Below, in pieces: positions 45,192-55,100 of a stretch of DNA of 64,000 nucleotides (its first letter is position 1; every line of letters starts with the position of its first letter). The stretch lies in the NCBI RefSeq assembly GCF_001989615.1, contig NZ_CP019067.1, forward strand, positions 1 through 64,000. Direction: 5' to 3'. The stretch is from Halorientalis sp. IM1011 (GTDB taxonomy: Archaea > Halobacteriota > Halobacteria > Halobacteriales > Haloarculaceae). The position numbers and the translations under genes are program-made. The notes under the pieces are model-generated. The model ran no database searches and had not been told where the DNA came from. It saw nothing but the letters and a program-made list of their open reading frames with translations.

Positions 45192-45694
45192 AGGTAGTCG
45201 ATGAACGAGACAGTTCCGGCACTCGGTTCGCGCTCGCCGTCGATCACACGCTCGATTTCGCGGGCGATACTCTCGGGATCGCTGTCGGTCGCGTCGATCT
45301 CGTAGACCGACTCCTCGCCGTGGCGCTCGACCGCCTCCGCGAGGATCACGTCCAGGGCCTCGCTCTCGGCGTTCTCCTCGGCCTTGGCCCGTGGCTCACC
45401 CCGCTCTTCCAGCCGCCGCTCCAGTTCCTCGGGGTGACACCGAAGGACGACGACCCGATCCGCGTCGAACCGGTGAGCCAGATGCGAGTCGATCAGCAGG
45501 TCGTCCCGGTCGTCGAGCCAGTCGTCCACGGCGTCGAGGTCAGCGACGAGGCTGTCGCGGTCCTCGTCACGCCCCGTCGCGAGGTCTTCGTCGCGGATCA
45601 CGTCGTTGAGGTGGACGAGTTCGAGGTCGGTGTCGACAAGTTCCGTGGCCGTGGTCTTGCCCGTGCCCGGGGTGCCGGTGACCGCGACTCTCAC
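45188..45694 (-). CDS. AK6/Fap7-type adenylate kinase-like NTPase
   Basis: A 168-residue P-loop kinase: VRVAVTGTPGTGKTTATELV (Walker A GTPGTGKTT) and LLIDSHLAHRFDADRVVVLR. This is the AK6/Fap7 family, linked to small-subunit ribosome maturation and adenylate kinase activity. GTG start at 45694 overlaps the hisC stop (GTGA), and its stop overlaps the next ATG. The tight coupling of three unrelated functions is of note. Confidence 0.85.
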   Translation of the reverse strand: MRVAVTGTPGTGKTTATELVDTDLELVHLNDVIRDEDLATGRDEDRDSLVADLDAVDDWLDDRDDLLIDSHLAHRFDADRVVVLRCHPEELERRLEERGEPRAKAEENAESEALDVILAEAVERHGEESVYEIDATDSDPESIAREIERVIDGEREPSAGTVSFIDYL

Positions 45695-46809
45695 GCGTCG
45701 ATCACCTCGTTCAGCACGTCGACCGCTCGTTCCATCTGCTCGGCGGTGCCGCAGGTGATCCGCACGCAGTCGGGCAGGCCGAAACTCGAACAGTCCCGGA
45801 CGATGATCCCCTCGCGCTGGGCGGCATCGGTGACTGCTTCGCCGCTCGCGGTCTCCGACCGCCCGCCGGAGGGACTGCGTCCCTCGCTGTCCCCAACCTC
45901 CGCCAGCACGAAGTTTCCGTGGCTCTCCCAGGTCCGAGCGTCGAGATTGTCGTAGAGGTACTCCCTCGCCTGTTCGACCATCTCGACGGTTCTGTCGATG
46001 TGTTCGTCGTCGTCGAGCGCGGCAAGCCCCGCTCGGCAGGAGAGTTCGCCGGTGTCGAAGGGCGTGTGGACGCGGGCGTAGGCGTCGGCCCAGTCCTCGG
46101 GGACGAGGCCGTAACCCAGTCGTAGCCCCGCCAGCCCGTAGGCCTTCGAGAACGTCCGGAGGACGGCCACGTCGTCGCGTTCGCGGACCAGCCCCACCGC
46201 GCTCTCGACGTCCGCGAACTCGCCGTAGGCCTCGTCGACGAGGACGAGCGTCTCCTCGTCGGTCGCCTCGGCCAGCCGTTCCACGTCGGACAGCGGCATG
46301 GTCGACCCCGTCGGGTTGTGGGGGCTCGTGACGACGACGATCCGCTCGCCGTCGTAGGCGTCGAGGACGTTGTCGGCGGTCTGGGCGAAGTCCTCGGCCT
46401 TCGGGAGTCGGTAGGTCGCCACCTCGCCGTGGTGGTAGCGGGCGCTCATGGCGTAGTAAGCGAAGCCGGGTCTCGGGACCAGCACGCGGTCGCCCGGGCG
46501 CAGGAGTGCTCGAGAGAGGCAATCGAGGACGCCGTCCCCGCCGTTGGCCAGCCAGACCTGCTCGGGTTCGACGGCCCAGTCGTCGGCCAGACGCTCGATC
46601 AGGTCTGTATGTGAAGTCTTGGGGTACTGGTGTACCGCGTCGGCGTGCTCGCGGATCGCGGCGGCAGCCTTCGGGCTGGGACCCAGTACGTTCTCGTTCG
46701 AGGAGAGCTTGACCAGGTCGTCGGGATCGAGTCCCAGATCCCGGGCGACCTCTTCGATCCCCCGTCCCGCCCGGTAGACGGAGTGGTCCGACAGGTCCCG
46801 TGGTTCCAT
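45691..46809 (-). CDS. hisC: Histidinol-phosphate aminotransferase
   Basis: A 372-residue PLP-dependent aminotransferase of histidine synthesis. Seen: LVKLSSNENVLGPSP, TSPHNPTGSTMPL, LVLVDEAYGEFADV, and the PLP lysine in TFSKAYGLAGLRLGYG. An Asp/Ser/Gly-rich insert (SEGRSPSGGRSETASGE) near residue 320 is additional to the usual family. First gene of the hisC-adk-CDP-alcohol transferase operon. Confidence 0.92.
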   Translation of the reverse strand: MEPRDLSDHSVYRAGRGIEEVARDLGLDPDDLVKLSSNENVLGPSPKAAAAIREHADAVHQYPKTSHTDLIERLADDWAVEPEQVWLANGGDGVLDCLSRALLRPGDRVLVPRPGFAYYAMSARYHHGEVATYRLPKAEDFAQTADNVLDAYDGERIVVVTSPHNPTGSTMPLSDVERLAEATDEETLVLVDEAYGEFADVESAVGLVRERDDVAVLRTFSKAYGLAGLRLGYGLVPEDWADAYARVHTPFDTGELSCRAGLAALDDDEHIDRTVEMVEQAREYLYDNLDARTWESHGNFVLAEVGDSEGRSPSGGRSETASGEAVTDAAQREGIIVRDCSSFGLPDCVRITCGTAEQMERAVDVLNEVIDA

Positions 46810-46902
46810 GTCCGGGGGAAGCGGACCCCGATTCTTAAGTCTGCTTGAACGAGCCGGCCGAAACTCACCAGTTTCAAGAGGTGTTGCCACCAGCACTCGG
46901 GT

Positions 46903-47361
46903 ATGGCGTCAATCGACCTGACTATCGGGTACGTACTCCACATGCTGTTCGCCGGCCTGTGGACCGGCAGCGTCCTGTTCATGACCTACGGCGTCCTCCC
47001 GGTGGCCCGGGAAGGCAGCATCGACACCGACCCCTTCGCCGACATCACGAGCCGCCTGCTCACGCTCTCGCGGGCCTGTGCGCTCCTCCTGTTCCTGACC
47101 GGCGGCCACCTCGCCGGCCGAATCTACACCGTCGAGACGCTCACGGGATCGTCGAACGGGCACCTGGTCCTCACGATGATCGCCCTCTGGCTGGCACTGG
47201 CCGCGCTAGTCGAGATCGGTACCAGCAAGATCAGCTCCGGCCTGGCGGAACGGAAACTCCGCGAACCCGCGAACGACGCCCGCCCCTTCTTCCTCGCGGC
47301 CTCCGTGGCCGCGCTGGGCCTGCTCGTCGTCGCCGGCCTGCTTCTGGGCGGCGGCATCTGA
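46903..47361 (+). CDS. CopD-like membrane protein
   Basis: A 152-residue protein with four hydrophobic helices (IGYVLHMLFAGLWTGSVLFM; LSRACALLLFLTGGHL; LVLTMIALWLALAALVEI; FFLAASVAALGLLVVAGLLL). The His and Gly placement in the first helix resembles CopD/DUF4149-type proteins of copper or heme handling. Function not established. Confidence 0.65.
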   Translation: MASIDLTIGYVLHMLFAGLWTGSVLFMTYGVLPVAREGSIDTDPFADITSRLLTLSRACALLLFLTGGHLAGRIYTVETLTGSSNGHLVLTMIALWLALAALVEIGTSKISSGLAERKLREPANDARPFFLAASVAALGLLVVAGLLLGGGI

Positions 47362-47387
47362 AGTACGCGGTCGCACCGCCGCACTTC

Positions 47388-49028
47388 TCACAGCCGTTCG
47401 TCGACGTGCTCCGCACACTTCAGCGACAGCGCCGCAATGGTGAGCGTGGGGTTCAGCGCCCCGGGCGTGACGAACACGCTGCTCGACGCCACCGAGAGGT
47501 TGGGCACGTCGTGGGTCCGTAGCTGTGGGTTCACCACGCTCTCGGACGGGTCGGTTCCCATCCGGGTCGTCCCCATGTGGTGGAAGGCCGGCCCGGTGTT
47601 TTCCGGGCCGACCGTCCAGCCGATGTCGACGCCCAGTTCCTCCAGGATCGCGTGCTGGATCTCGTTGGCCCGCCGGATCGTCCGCTTCGTTCGGGCGTCC
47701 AGCGACCACGTGATGTCGGGCACGGGGTTGCCGTGGTCGTCGGTGGTGGAGGTGTCGAGCGTGATCCGGTTTTCCTCCCTGGGCAACTGTCCCACGAGCC
47801 CGCCCATGGCGATGTTGTTGCCGTAGGCACCCTGCAGTGAGTCGAGCAGGTCGTCGCCGAACTCGTCGGCTCCCAGCGCCATCTCGACGGGCGAGGGACC
47901 GGCGTAGTTCAGGAACTCCAGTTTGATCGGGCCGAGGTCGTCGTCGCTGGCGGGGATTCCGCCCGCCGTCCCCGACGTGGCCCGTCCGGGGTCGTCGTAG
48001 AACTGGTGGCACTCGCTTGTGATGAACCCGACGTGGTTCTGGCGGGTCCGCTCGTCGAGCAGGCCGCCGGCCCCACAGAAGAGGTGTTCGGTGAAGTATC
48101 GGCCGACGAGTCCGGAACTGTTGGCCAGGCCCTCCGGATGATCGGACGACCGGGACATGAGCAGGAGTCTGGGAGTTTCGATACCGCCGCAGGCGACGAC
48201 GAACTCGCGGGCCGTCTGTCTGTGAGTCTCGCCGTCGGGCGTGGCGTAGCGAGCGGCCGCCACTTGCCCAGTGTCGTCGGTGACGAGTTCCTGTGCCGGT
48301 GCGCGGTCGATCACGCGAGCGCCAGCGTCCTCGGCCTTCCGGACGTGCACGTCGGCGCTGTACTTCGCGCCGGAGGGACAGACGGGTTTGCAGGTGCCGT
48401 AGCCGACGCAAGCGCTCCGATCGTCGTAGCCCTCCGAGTTGCGTGCGTTGGGCACCGAGTGCATCGTGACGCCCAGTCGCTCGCAGGCCTCGGCGAACAG
48501 CGAGTCGCTGTATGAGGGCTCGAACGCGGGCAACGGGTGGGGTTCCTCCCGCGGCGGCGCGAAGGGGTTGTCCGAGGCCCCCGCGACGCCCAGTTCCGTC
48601 TCGGCGTCGGCGTAGTAGGGTTCGAGGTCGTCGTAGCCGATTGGCCAGTCGGCGGCGACGCCGTCCCGGGTTCGGCGCTCGAAGTCCGCCTCGTGGTGGC
48701 GCATCACCATCCCCTGCCAGTGCAGCGTCGAGCCCCCGATCCCCTTTACGCGAGCGCTGTTGAGGGGATAGAACAGCTCGCCACTGCTCCTGTAGGCGTC
48801 GCGTTCACCGCCCATGTCCCAGACCTCGGTATCGGAGTGGGCGGGTCTGATGGCTCGCTCCATCCGGTCGAGCCGTGACTCGAAGTCGAACCGCGGTCCC
48901 GCCTCCAGCACGACGACTTCGTGGCCTCGCTCCGCGAGTCGGTGGGCGGCGAGCGCGCCGGCCGGACCCGCCCCGACGACGCACACGTCGACCCGCTCGC
49001 TCGGCGACCGGTCCACCGCGTCACTCAT
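47388..49028 (-). CDS. GMC-family FAD oxidoreductase
   Basis: A 546-residue flavoprotein. FAD-binding Rossmann motif VCVVGAGPAGALAAHRL followed by EVVVLEAG; GGSTLHWQG; a ferredoxin-like Cys group (CVGYGTCKPVCPSG); and the GMC C-terminus GTTRMGTDPSES with GALNPTLTIAALSLKCAEHV. It oxidises an alcohol or sugar substrate. Its promoter holds a strong iron-box palindrome (49040-49053), implying regulation by a DtxR/SirR-like repressor. Confidence 0.88.
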   Translation of the reverse strand: MSDAVDRSPSERVDVCVVGAGPAGALAAHRLAERGHEVVVLEAGPRFDFESRLDRMERAIRPAHSDTEVWDMGGERDAYRSSGELFYPLNSARVKGIGGSTLHWQGMVMRHHEADFERRTRDGVAADWPIGYDDLEPYYADAETELGVAGASDNPFAPPREEPHPLPAFEPSYSDSLFAEACERLGVTMHSVPNARNSEGYDDRSACVGYGTCKPVCPSGAKYSADVHVRKAEDAGARVIDRAPAQELVTDDTGQVAAARYATPDGETHRQTAREFVVACGGIETPRLLLMSRSSDHPEGLANSSGLVGRYFTEHLFCGAGGLLDERTRQNHVGFITSECHQFYDDPGRATSGTAGGIPASDDDLGPIKLEFLNYAGPSPVEMALGADEFGDDLLDSLQGAYGNNIAMGGLVGQLPREENRITLDTSTTDDHGNPVPDITWSLDARTKRTIRRANEIQHAILEELGVDIGWTVGPENTGPAFHHMGTTRMGTDPSESVVNPQLRTHDVPNLSVASSSVFVTPGALNPTLTIAALSLKCAEHVDERL

Positions 49029-49039
49029 CTCGCCCGGGA

Positions 49040-49053
49040 TTAGGTTAGCCTAA
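49040..49053. promoter_or_regulatory. DtxR/IdeR-type iron box in GMC oxidoreductase promoter
   Basis: TTAGGTTAGCCTAA is a perfect 5-4-5 palindrome (TTAGG/CCTAA) and matches the core of DtxR/IdeR operators. The extended bases AACTTAGG continue the resemblance. It lies 12-25 bp upstream of the ATG on the minus strand and overlaps the probable TATA region of this leaderless gene. Iron-loaded repressor would block transcription. Confidence 0.75.
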
Positions 49054-49127
49054 ACTTAGGACTTCTGGTGTCGGAGTGGTGATACCGGCGGCTGGACAGG
49101 TTCGAAAATGGCGGAAGAACGGACGAA

Positions 49128-49901
49128 TCATGGAATGTGGACGGTATTGCGGAGTGTGCCGATACCCTCGATCTCGACTTCGACTTCGTCGCCGTCGGCG
49201 AGCGGGCCGACACCGGCGGGGGTGCCGGTAGAGATCACGTCACCGGGTTCCAGGGTCATGTAGGTCGTGATCTCCTCGATCAGTTCGGGCACGGAGAAGA
49301 TGAACTGGTCGCGGGATGACTGCTGGCGGAGTTCGCCGTTGACGCGACACTCGATGGTCGCGTCCTCGGGGACGTGCTCCGGGGTCGCGACGAGCGGGCC
49401 GATCGGGGCGGCGTCGTCGAAGGCCTTCCCGCGGACCCAGTTCTGTTCGACCCGCTGGTCGTCGCGGTTCGAGAGGTCGTTGAGACAGGTGAAGCCGGAG
49501 ACGTAGTCCATGGCCGCGTCGGCGCTGACGCCCTTGCAGCGCTCGCCGATGACGACGGCGAGTTCGGCCTCGTGGTCGATGCGCTCCTTGCCTGACGGAA
49601 GCGTGACCTCCTGGTTGTGGCTCGTGACCGTGTTGGGCGGTTTGAGGAAGAGGAGAGGGCGATCCGGGACCTCCTTGTCCTGTTCGGCGGCGTGATCGGC
49701 GTAGTTGAGGCCGACACAGACGATCTTGGTGGGTTCACAGGGCGGGAGAATGTCGACATCGTCGGGCGCGAAGGTCTCGTCGCCGAAGGAGATGCGTCCG
49801 TACGGTCCGGCCGCGGCCGTCACCACCTCCTCGCCGTCCTCGACGGTCCAGCGACCTCCACGCACGTTGCCCGCGGAATCCCGGAAGCGTACGCGTTTCA
49901 T
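49128..49901 (-). CDS. Fumarylacetoacetate hydrolase-family protein
   Basis: A 257-residue FAH-fold protein. Metal-binding elements [17 protein letters not shown], the segment [13 protein letters not shown] and [19 protein letters not shown] are family signatures. These proteins hydrolyse, hydrate or decarboxylate beta-diketo acids or fumarylpyruvate. The exact substrate is unknown. Confidence 0.88.
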   Translation of the reverse strand: MKRVRFRDSAGNVRGGRWTVEDGEEVVTAAAGPYGRISFGDETFAPDDVDILPPCEPTKIVCVGLNYADHAAEQDKEVPDRPLLFLKPPNTVTSHNQEVTLPSGKERIDHEAELAVVIGERCKGVSADAAMDYVSGFTCLNDLSNRDDQRVEQNWVRGKAFDDAAPIGPLVATPEHVPEDATIECRVNGELRQQSSRDQFIFSVPELIEEITTYMTLEPGDVISTGTPAGVGPLADGDEVEVEIEGIGTLRNTVHIP

Positions 49902-49963
49902 GTCCCGCGAATCGCATCGCCGCCTGATAAGCGTTTACAAGCGCCCATCCCGTACCTCCTCGC

Positions 49964-50206
49964 GTGTTTCGAGGGACCCTCTACCTGCTGGTGATCGTCG
50001 TAGTGCTGTCACCGACCGCATCGGCGACGGCTGCCACCGTGACGGACGACCCGGGAGGGCAGACGCCCGACGACGGAACGGTGACGGAGACGGCGACACC
50101 CGATGTGACGGTGATCGCCACAGATGGGGCGTTCGCCGGGTTCACACTGGGGGCGGCCATCCTGGCCGTCGTGATCGCCGGCACGTACCGCTACCTCCGG
50201 GACTGA
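49964..50206 (+). CDS. Small secreted protein with signal peptide and C-terminal helix
   Basis: An 80-residue protein from GTG 49964. N-terminal signal peptide ([15 protein letters not shown]), a Thr/Pro/Asp-rich spacer, and a C-terminal membrane helix ending in Arg/Tyr ([20 protein letters not shown]). The layout recalls small archaeal surface proteins. No clear PGF-CTERM motif is present. Confidence 0.5.
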   Translation: MFRGTLYLLVIVVVLSPTASATAATVTDDPGGQTPDDGTVTETATPDVTVIATDGAFAGFTLGAAILAVVIAGTYRYLRD

Positions 50207-50268
50207 GGCGGTCCGATCTGCAGGCTCCTGTAGCGTTAAGTGGGCTTCGGCCGAACCCTCCGGACGCA

Positions 50269-50994
50269 ATGGAACTCACATGGCACGGTCACGCGACCTG
50301 GCACGTTTCGGTCGGTGACACCGACATCCTGATCGACCCGTTCTTCGACAACCCCAAGACCGACGCCGAAGCCGGGGACTTCGACCCGGACGTGGTACTC
50401 GTCACGCACGGCCACGACGACCACGTCGCCGACGTGGGCGCGTTCACCGACGCGACGCTGGCGGGGACGCCCGAGGTCGTCGGCCACCTCTCGGGCGAAC
50501 ACGACTTCGCCGAGGACGACGTGGTCGGGTTCAACCTCGGCGGCACCGTCGAGTTCGGCGACGCCTACGTGACGATGCACCGCGCCGACCACACCAACGG
50601 CATGGGCGAAGGCTTCGTCGCCCCCAGTGGCGGCAACTGCGCGGGCTACGTCATCAGCGACACCGTCCCGACACAGATCGAAGACGAGGATTCGACGACG
50701 TTCTACCACGCCGGCGACACCGGCCTGATGACCGAGATGCGCGAGGTCATCGGTCCGTACCTCGAACCAGACGCCGCGGCGCTGCCCGTCGGCGATCACT
50801 TCACAATGGGGCCCATGCAGGCCGCCATCGCCGTCGACTGGCTCGACGTCGACCACGCCTTCCCGATGCACTACGACACGTTCCCGCCCATCGAGATGGA
50901 CCCCGACCGATTCGTCGACGAGGTGGCCGCGACCGGCAGTGACGCGGAGGTCCACGTCCTCGACGGCGACGAGTCGTTCGACCTGGGCACCTGA
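50269..50994 (+). CDS. MBL-fold metal-dependent hydrolase (UPF0173-like)
   Basis: A 241-residue hydrolase. It starts [15 protein letters not shown], with the zinc motif [14 protein letters not shown], His in [10 protein letters not shown] and Asp in [10 protein letters not shown], then [14 protein letters not shown]. This is the UPF0173/UlaG-type layout. Substrate unknown. Confidence 0.88.
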   Translation: MELTWHGHATWHVSVGDTDILIDPFFDNPKTDAEAGDFDPDVVLVTHGHDDHVADVGAFTDATLAGTPEVVGHLSGEHDFAEDDVVGFNLGGTVEFGDAYVTMHRADHTNGMGEGFVAPSGGNCAGYVISDTVPTQIEDEDSTTFYHAGDTGLMTEMREVIGPYLEPDAAALPVGDHFTMGPMQAAIAVDWLDVDHAFPMHYDTFPPIEMDPDRFVDEVAATGSDAEVHVLDGDESFDLGT

Positions 50995-51310
50995 CGGCGA
51001 CGGACCGGCGACTCGTTTTCGGGCGGCGTGCCAACGACACCCACTGTATTAAACGACCGTCCATAACCGGCGACACTATCAGTGGGGATGGGGCGAGTGT
51101 TGTAATTGCATCTTCGGTCGGGGGTGGGACCAGCGACCGAGGGGCACCGTGTTACAGGCTCCGTCCTGTCGGACGACGCACCATGGGTGGGGACCCAGTT
51201 GCCACGTGGGGGTGGCACCGACACGCATCGTCCGCCGCGGACGCCGTTTCTTCGGACCCGCCGTGTCAGTGGTAACAACGCTGAAGCCAGTCGGCCGTTA
51301 CAGTCGGGAC
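50995..51310. other. Gene-free stretch, GC-rich with hairpins
   Basis: 316 bp. A TATA-like gtattaaac near 51045 lies ~250 bp upstream of the next gene, rather far for leaderless transcription. Between them are CGGTCG/CGACCG, GCCAC/GGTGGC and CGTCCG/CGGACG inverted repeats. Either a long structured leader or a small RNA; nothing matches 7S or RNase P RNA. Confidence 0.35.
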
Positions 51311-51772
51311 ATGGACCACTGGACCGACCGGATCGTCGGCGACCGGATGACGGTCGACCAGCAGTTTACCGACCGCGTCGAATCGTCGCAATTCTCCCGC
51401 CAGCAGTGGGGGATGGTCATGACAGCGATCGAGTTCGATATCGAGAACCCGACCGACCAAGAGGCGGCGACGCTCGTCGCCGACACGAGCGCCCTCCCCT
51501 CGGTAATCCCCGAACTCGACTCGATGGACGACCACCCGATGGCCGGACCGGGCGGCCCCGGCGGCTCCGTCGGTGACACTGGCGGCGGTATGTTCGGTGG
51601 GATCAAAGACGCGCTCGGACTCGGGAGCGACGAAGACGACGATCTCGACGAGGAGCGACTGGCGGCGGCCGAGCGGTTGGCCGACGAGTACGCCGCGGAG
51701 TTACAGGCTCACCTCGAAGAGACGGGCAAGTGGAGCGCGATCCGGGCGGCGGCCGCCGAGTCGGGTCAGTAG
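51311..51772 (+). CDS. Conserved haloarchaeal protein (DUF5799-like)
   Basis: A 153-residue protein starting MDHWTDRIVGDRMTVDQQFT. The conserved front (SSQFSRQQWGMVMTAIEFDI) is followed by a Gly/Pro-rich linker and a helical acidic end. It matches what I recall as DUF5799. Its end overlaps the next minus-strand gene. Function unknown. Confidence 0.65.
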   Translation: MDHWTDRIVGDRMTVDQQFTDRVESSQFSRQQWGMVMTAIEFDIENPTDQEAATLVADTSALPSVIPELDSMDDHPMAGPGGPGGSVGDTGGGMFGGIKDALGLGSDEDDDLDEERLAAAERLADEYAAELQAHLEETGKWSAIRAAAAESGQ

Positions 51773-51918
51773 TCCTCGTCGCTACCCCGGAATAGCGTCA
51801 GTTCTTCGGCCTGGTAGATGTTGATGAGCTCGTTGACTACTTCGTCGTAGCTCTCGTCGTCCACCCGGAGGCCGTCCAGTCGCTCGATCGTCTCCTCGTC
51901 GAGGTCCACGTTCGGCAT
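51766..51918 (-). CDS. Small antitoxin-like protein
   Basis: A 50-residue protein reading MPNVDLDEETIERLDGLRVD, then ESYDEVVNELINIYQ and LTLFRGSDEDY. It resembles the ribbon-helix-helix N-termini of VapB-like or haloarchaeal DUF7557-type antitoxins. No toxin gene is adjacent; it overlaps the DUF5799-like gene end by seven bases. Confidence 0.6.
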   Translation of the reverse strand: MPNVDLDEETIERLDGLRVDDESYDEVVNELINIYQAEELTLFRGSDEDY

Positions 51919-52150
51919 ACACCTACATGGACAGCCCCCAGTTAGTTAAGTTCCACGTCGCCGCGGGAGCCAGAGCCGCGGAGACGTCGGTGTAATCACC
52001 GGCCCGTCTCGCCGGTAATTGTCCCACGTCCTTGCGGACCGGTATCGGCCTGTTCACGGGCTCGATACGGCGTGTTCACGCTTGATACCCGGATCAGGCA
52101 AGCGTTTGTATAGCTGTCCCCAGGGTCCATCAGCGACGAGCGACTTTCAC

Positions 52151-55100
52151 ATGACCGACCGTGATCCGATCCTATTAGTCGCCGACTCCGAGCGGCCAGT
52201 CCCGACCACCATCGAGGAACGGGGAGCCGCCCCGGTCCGACGCGTCGACGACGAGACCGCGGCCCGCGACGCGATCGCCGACGGTGTGATCGCGGTACTG
52301 GTCGCGAACGCGACCGATGAATCGGTCGAGACCCTGGTCGAGCGAATCAGCGATGAGGTTCCCGAGACGCCGGTCGTCGCTGTCGTCGAGGAGCGTAGCG
52401 AGACCGACGACGCGCTGTTCGAAGCCGGCGCGACCGGCGTCGTCACGTCCGAGACGGTGCCACGACTCGTCGGCCCGGACGGCCCGGAGTTGCTGGCAGA
52501 GATGAAACAGAATGACTCCGTCCGCGGGGGCGACCGCGATACGGCTGCGACGCCGTCGCTCGCCGAAACCGAACTGCTCGGCGGGCAAACGGTACCGAGA
52601 CAGCACGACGGCAGTCTCGTACTCGGAGGGTCGAACGCGCCGACACAGGCGGATCGACAGCGATACGAGACCATCTTCAACACGGTCGAAGACGGGATTT
52701 ACCTGATGGACCCCGACGGCCGGTTCGTCGCGGTCAACGACGCCGGTGAAGAACTGACCGGGTACCCGCGGGAGTATCTGGTGGGCCGGCACGTCTCGAT
52801 CGCCCTCCCGGAGGAAGACATCGAACGCGGCCGCCAGTTGATTCAGGACCTCCTGCGTGACGACGACCGACACGTCGGCACGCTGGAACAGACGGTCGTG
52901 ACGGCCGAGGGGGAGGAGATCCCCTGCGAGAACCGGCTCGCGATCATCGAGAGCGACGGCGAGTTCCTGGGCAACGTCGGCGTCATCCGCGACGTGCGCG
53001 AACGACGGGAGCGCGAGCGCCAGCTTAGAGAGGAACGGGCTCTCGTCGAGGCCATCTTCGAGGCCGTTCCCGACCTGCTCTATGCCTTCGACGAGAACGG
53101 CGAGTTCCTCCGGTGGAACGATTACGTGCCGGAGGTCACCGGGTACGGCGAGGACGAGATTCAGGAAATGAACCCACTCCAGTTCCTCGCCCCCGATGAA
53201 CGCGAGCGTGTCAGGGACACCCTCGGCACGGTCGTCTCGAACCGTCGGATCGAACACGTGGAGGCGGATCTGGCGACCAGCGACGGCGAGCGGATCCCTC
53301 ACGAGTTCAGTGGCGGCCCGGTCGTCGACGACGACGGCGAACTGATCGGCGTGGCGGGGATGGGCCGAGACGTGTCGGACCGTGTGGCCCGCGAGCGACA
53401 GATCGAGCGCCAGCGCGACGAACTCGACGAGCTAAACCGCATCAACGCCGTCATCCGCGACATCGATCAGGCGCTGATCCGCGCCCGGAGCCGCGAGGAG
53501 GCCGAACACGTCGTCTGTGATCGACTGGCCGCCTCGGAGGCCTACCGATTCGCGATCGTCACGGGCTACGACCCGACGACCGACACCCTCGTTCCGCGGA
53601 CGGGGGCTGGCGACCACGACCGACTCGACGTGGTGGAAGCCCTGGGATCCGCCCCAGACGAACTGGGGCGGGAGGCGATCCGCACCCGGGGGGTCGAGGT
53701 CGTCGGGAATCTCAGGGCGAGCGATCGGCTCGACGCCTGGGAGTCCGCCGCCTTCGAGTGTGGCGCACGGTCGCTGGCGGTCATCCCGATCACGTTCGAG
53801 GACCGGATTTACGGCCTGCTGTCGGTGTTCGCGGCTCGGCCGAACGCGTTCGACGAGCGCGAGAAGACGGTGCTGGGCGAACTCGGCGATACTCTGGGGT
53901 ACGCACTGGATACCATCGAGCGCGAGGAGCGCGAACAGTTGCTCACGACGCTGCAGGCGTCGACTCGCGAACTCATCGACGCCGAGTCGAGACCGGAGGT
54001 GTGCGAACGGGTCGTCACTGCGGTCGCGGACGTGCTGACGGAGGCCGACGTGGGTGTCTTCTTGCTCGACGACGACCGGGGCGACCTCGCCCGGACCGCT
54101 GCGACGACGGAGTTCTCCGATCGGTTCCCGTCCGAGCGCCTCCCGGACCCCGACACCCGTGGCACGACGATCTGGTCCGCCTTCCTCGACGGGGAGACCG
54201 TCGTGTTCGACACCACTGAACTGGCGTCGCTGACCGACGACATCGGGAGCGGGATGGCCGTCCCGCTCGGAGATCACGCGTTGCTGGTGGCGCTCTCGCC
54301 GGACCCGACGGGGCTCGACGGCGACATCCGACACGTCCTCGAACTGTTCGCCACCTCGGCCGAGGCCGCCCTCGACCGCGTCGAGGGCGAGGCCGACCTC
54401 CGGGCACGGGACGCCGAACTCGAACGACAGAACCGCCGGCTGAAACGACAGGTGAAGATCAACGAGGTGCTACGGGGCGTCGACGAGGCGCTGGTCGACG
54501 GGACCACGCGAGCCGAGATCGAGGAATCCGTCTGCGAACGACTCGTCACGGAAGGGTCCTACCGGTTCGCCTGGATCGGCCAGTTCGATCCAGCGACCGA
54601 GGACGTCGAGCCCCGAACCTGGGCGGGCGAGGGCAGCGAGTACCTCGACACGCTCGGGACGGACGGGCGGGAACCGAGCTACCGCGCGCTGGACGGGGGC
54701 GAGTCAGTGATCGTCTCGCCCGTGTCGGAACACCTGCGCGAGGAGCCGTGGCGACAGGCGGCGTTGCGGCGGGACTTCCGGTCGGTCGTGGCCGTCCCGC
54801 TCGCCTACGAGAACTACACCTACGGCGTGCTGGCGGTGTACGCCGAGAACAGTGACGCGTTCGGGGAGACCGAGCGGCCCGTGTTCGCGGAACTCGGCGA
54901 GACGATCGCCAACGCCATCAACGGCATCGAGACCAAACAGTCGCTCCTCGGCGACGACGCCATCAGGCTCAAACTCCACCTCGACGACGAGACGAGTCCC
55001 CTGGTCTCACTGCGTCGCCGTCTCGACTGTACCATCCGGCTCGAAGGCATCAACACCTGGACTGCCGACGGGCTCCGCGCGTTCCTCACGATCGCCGACG

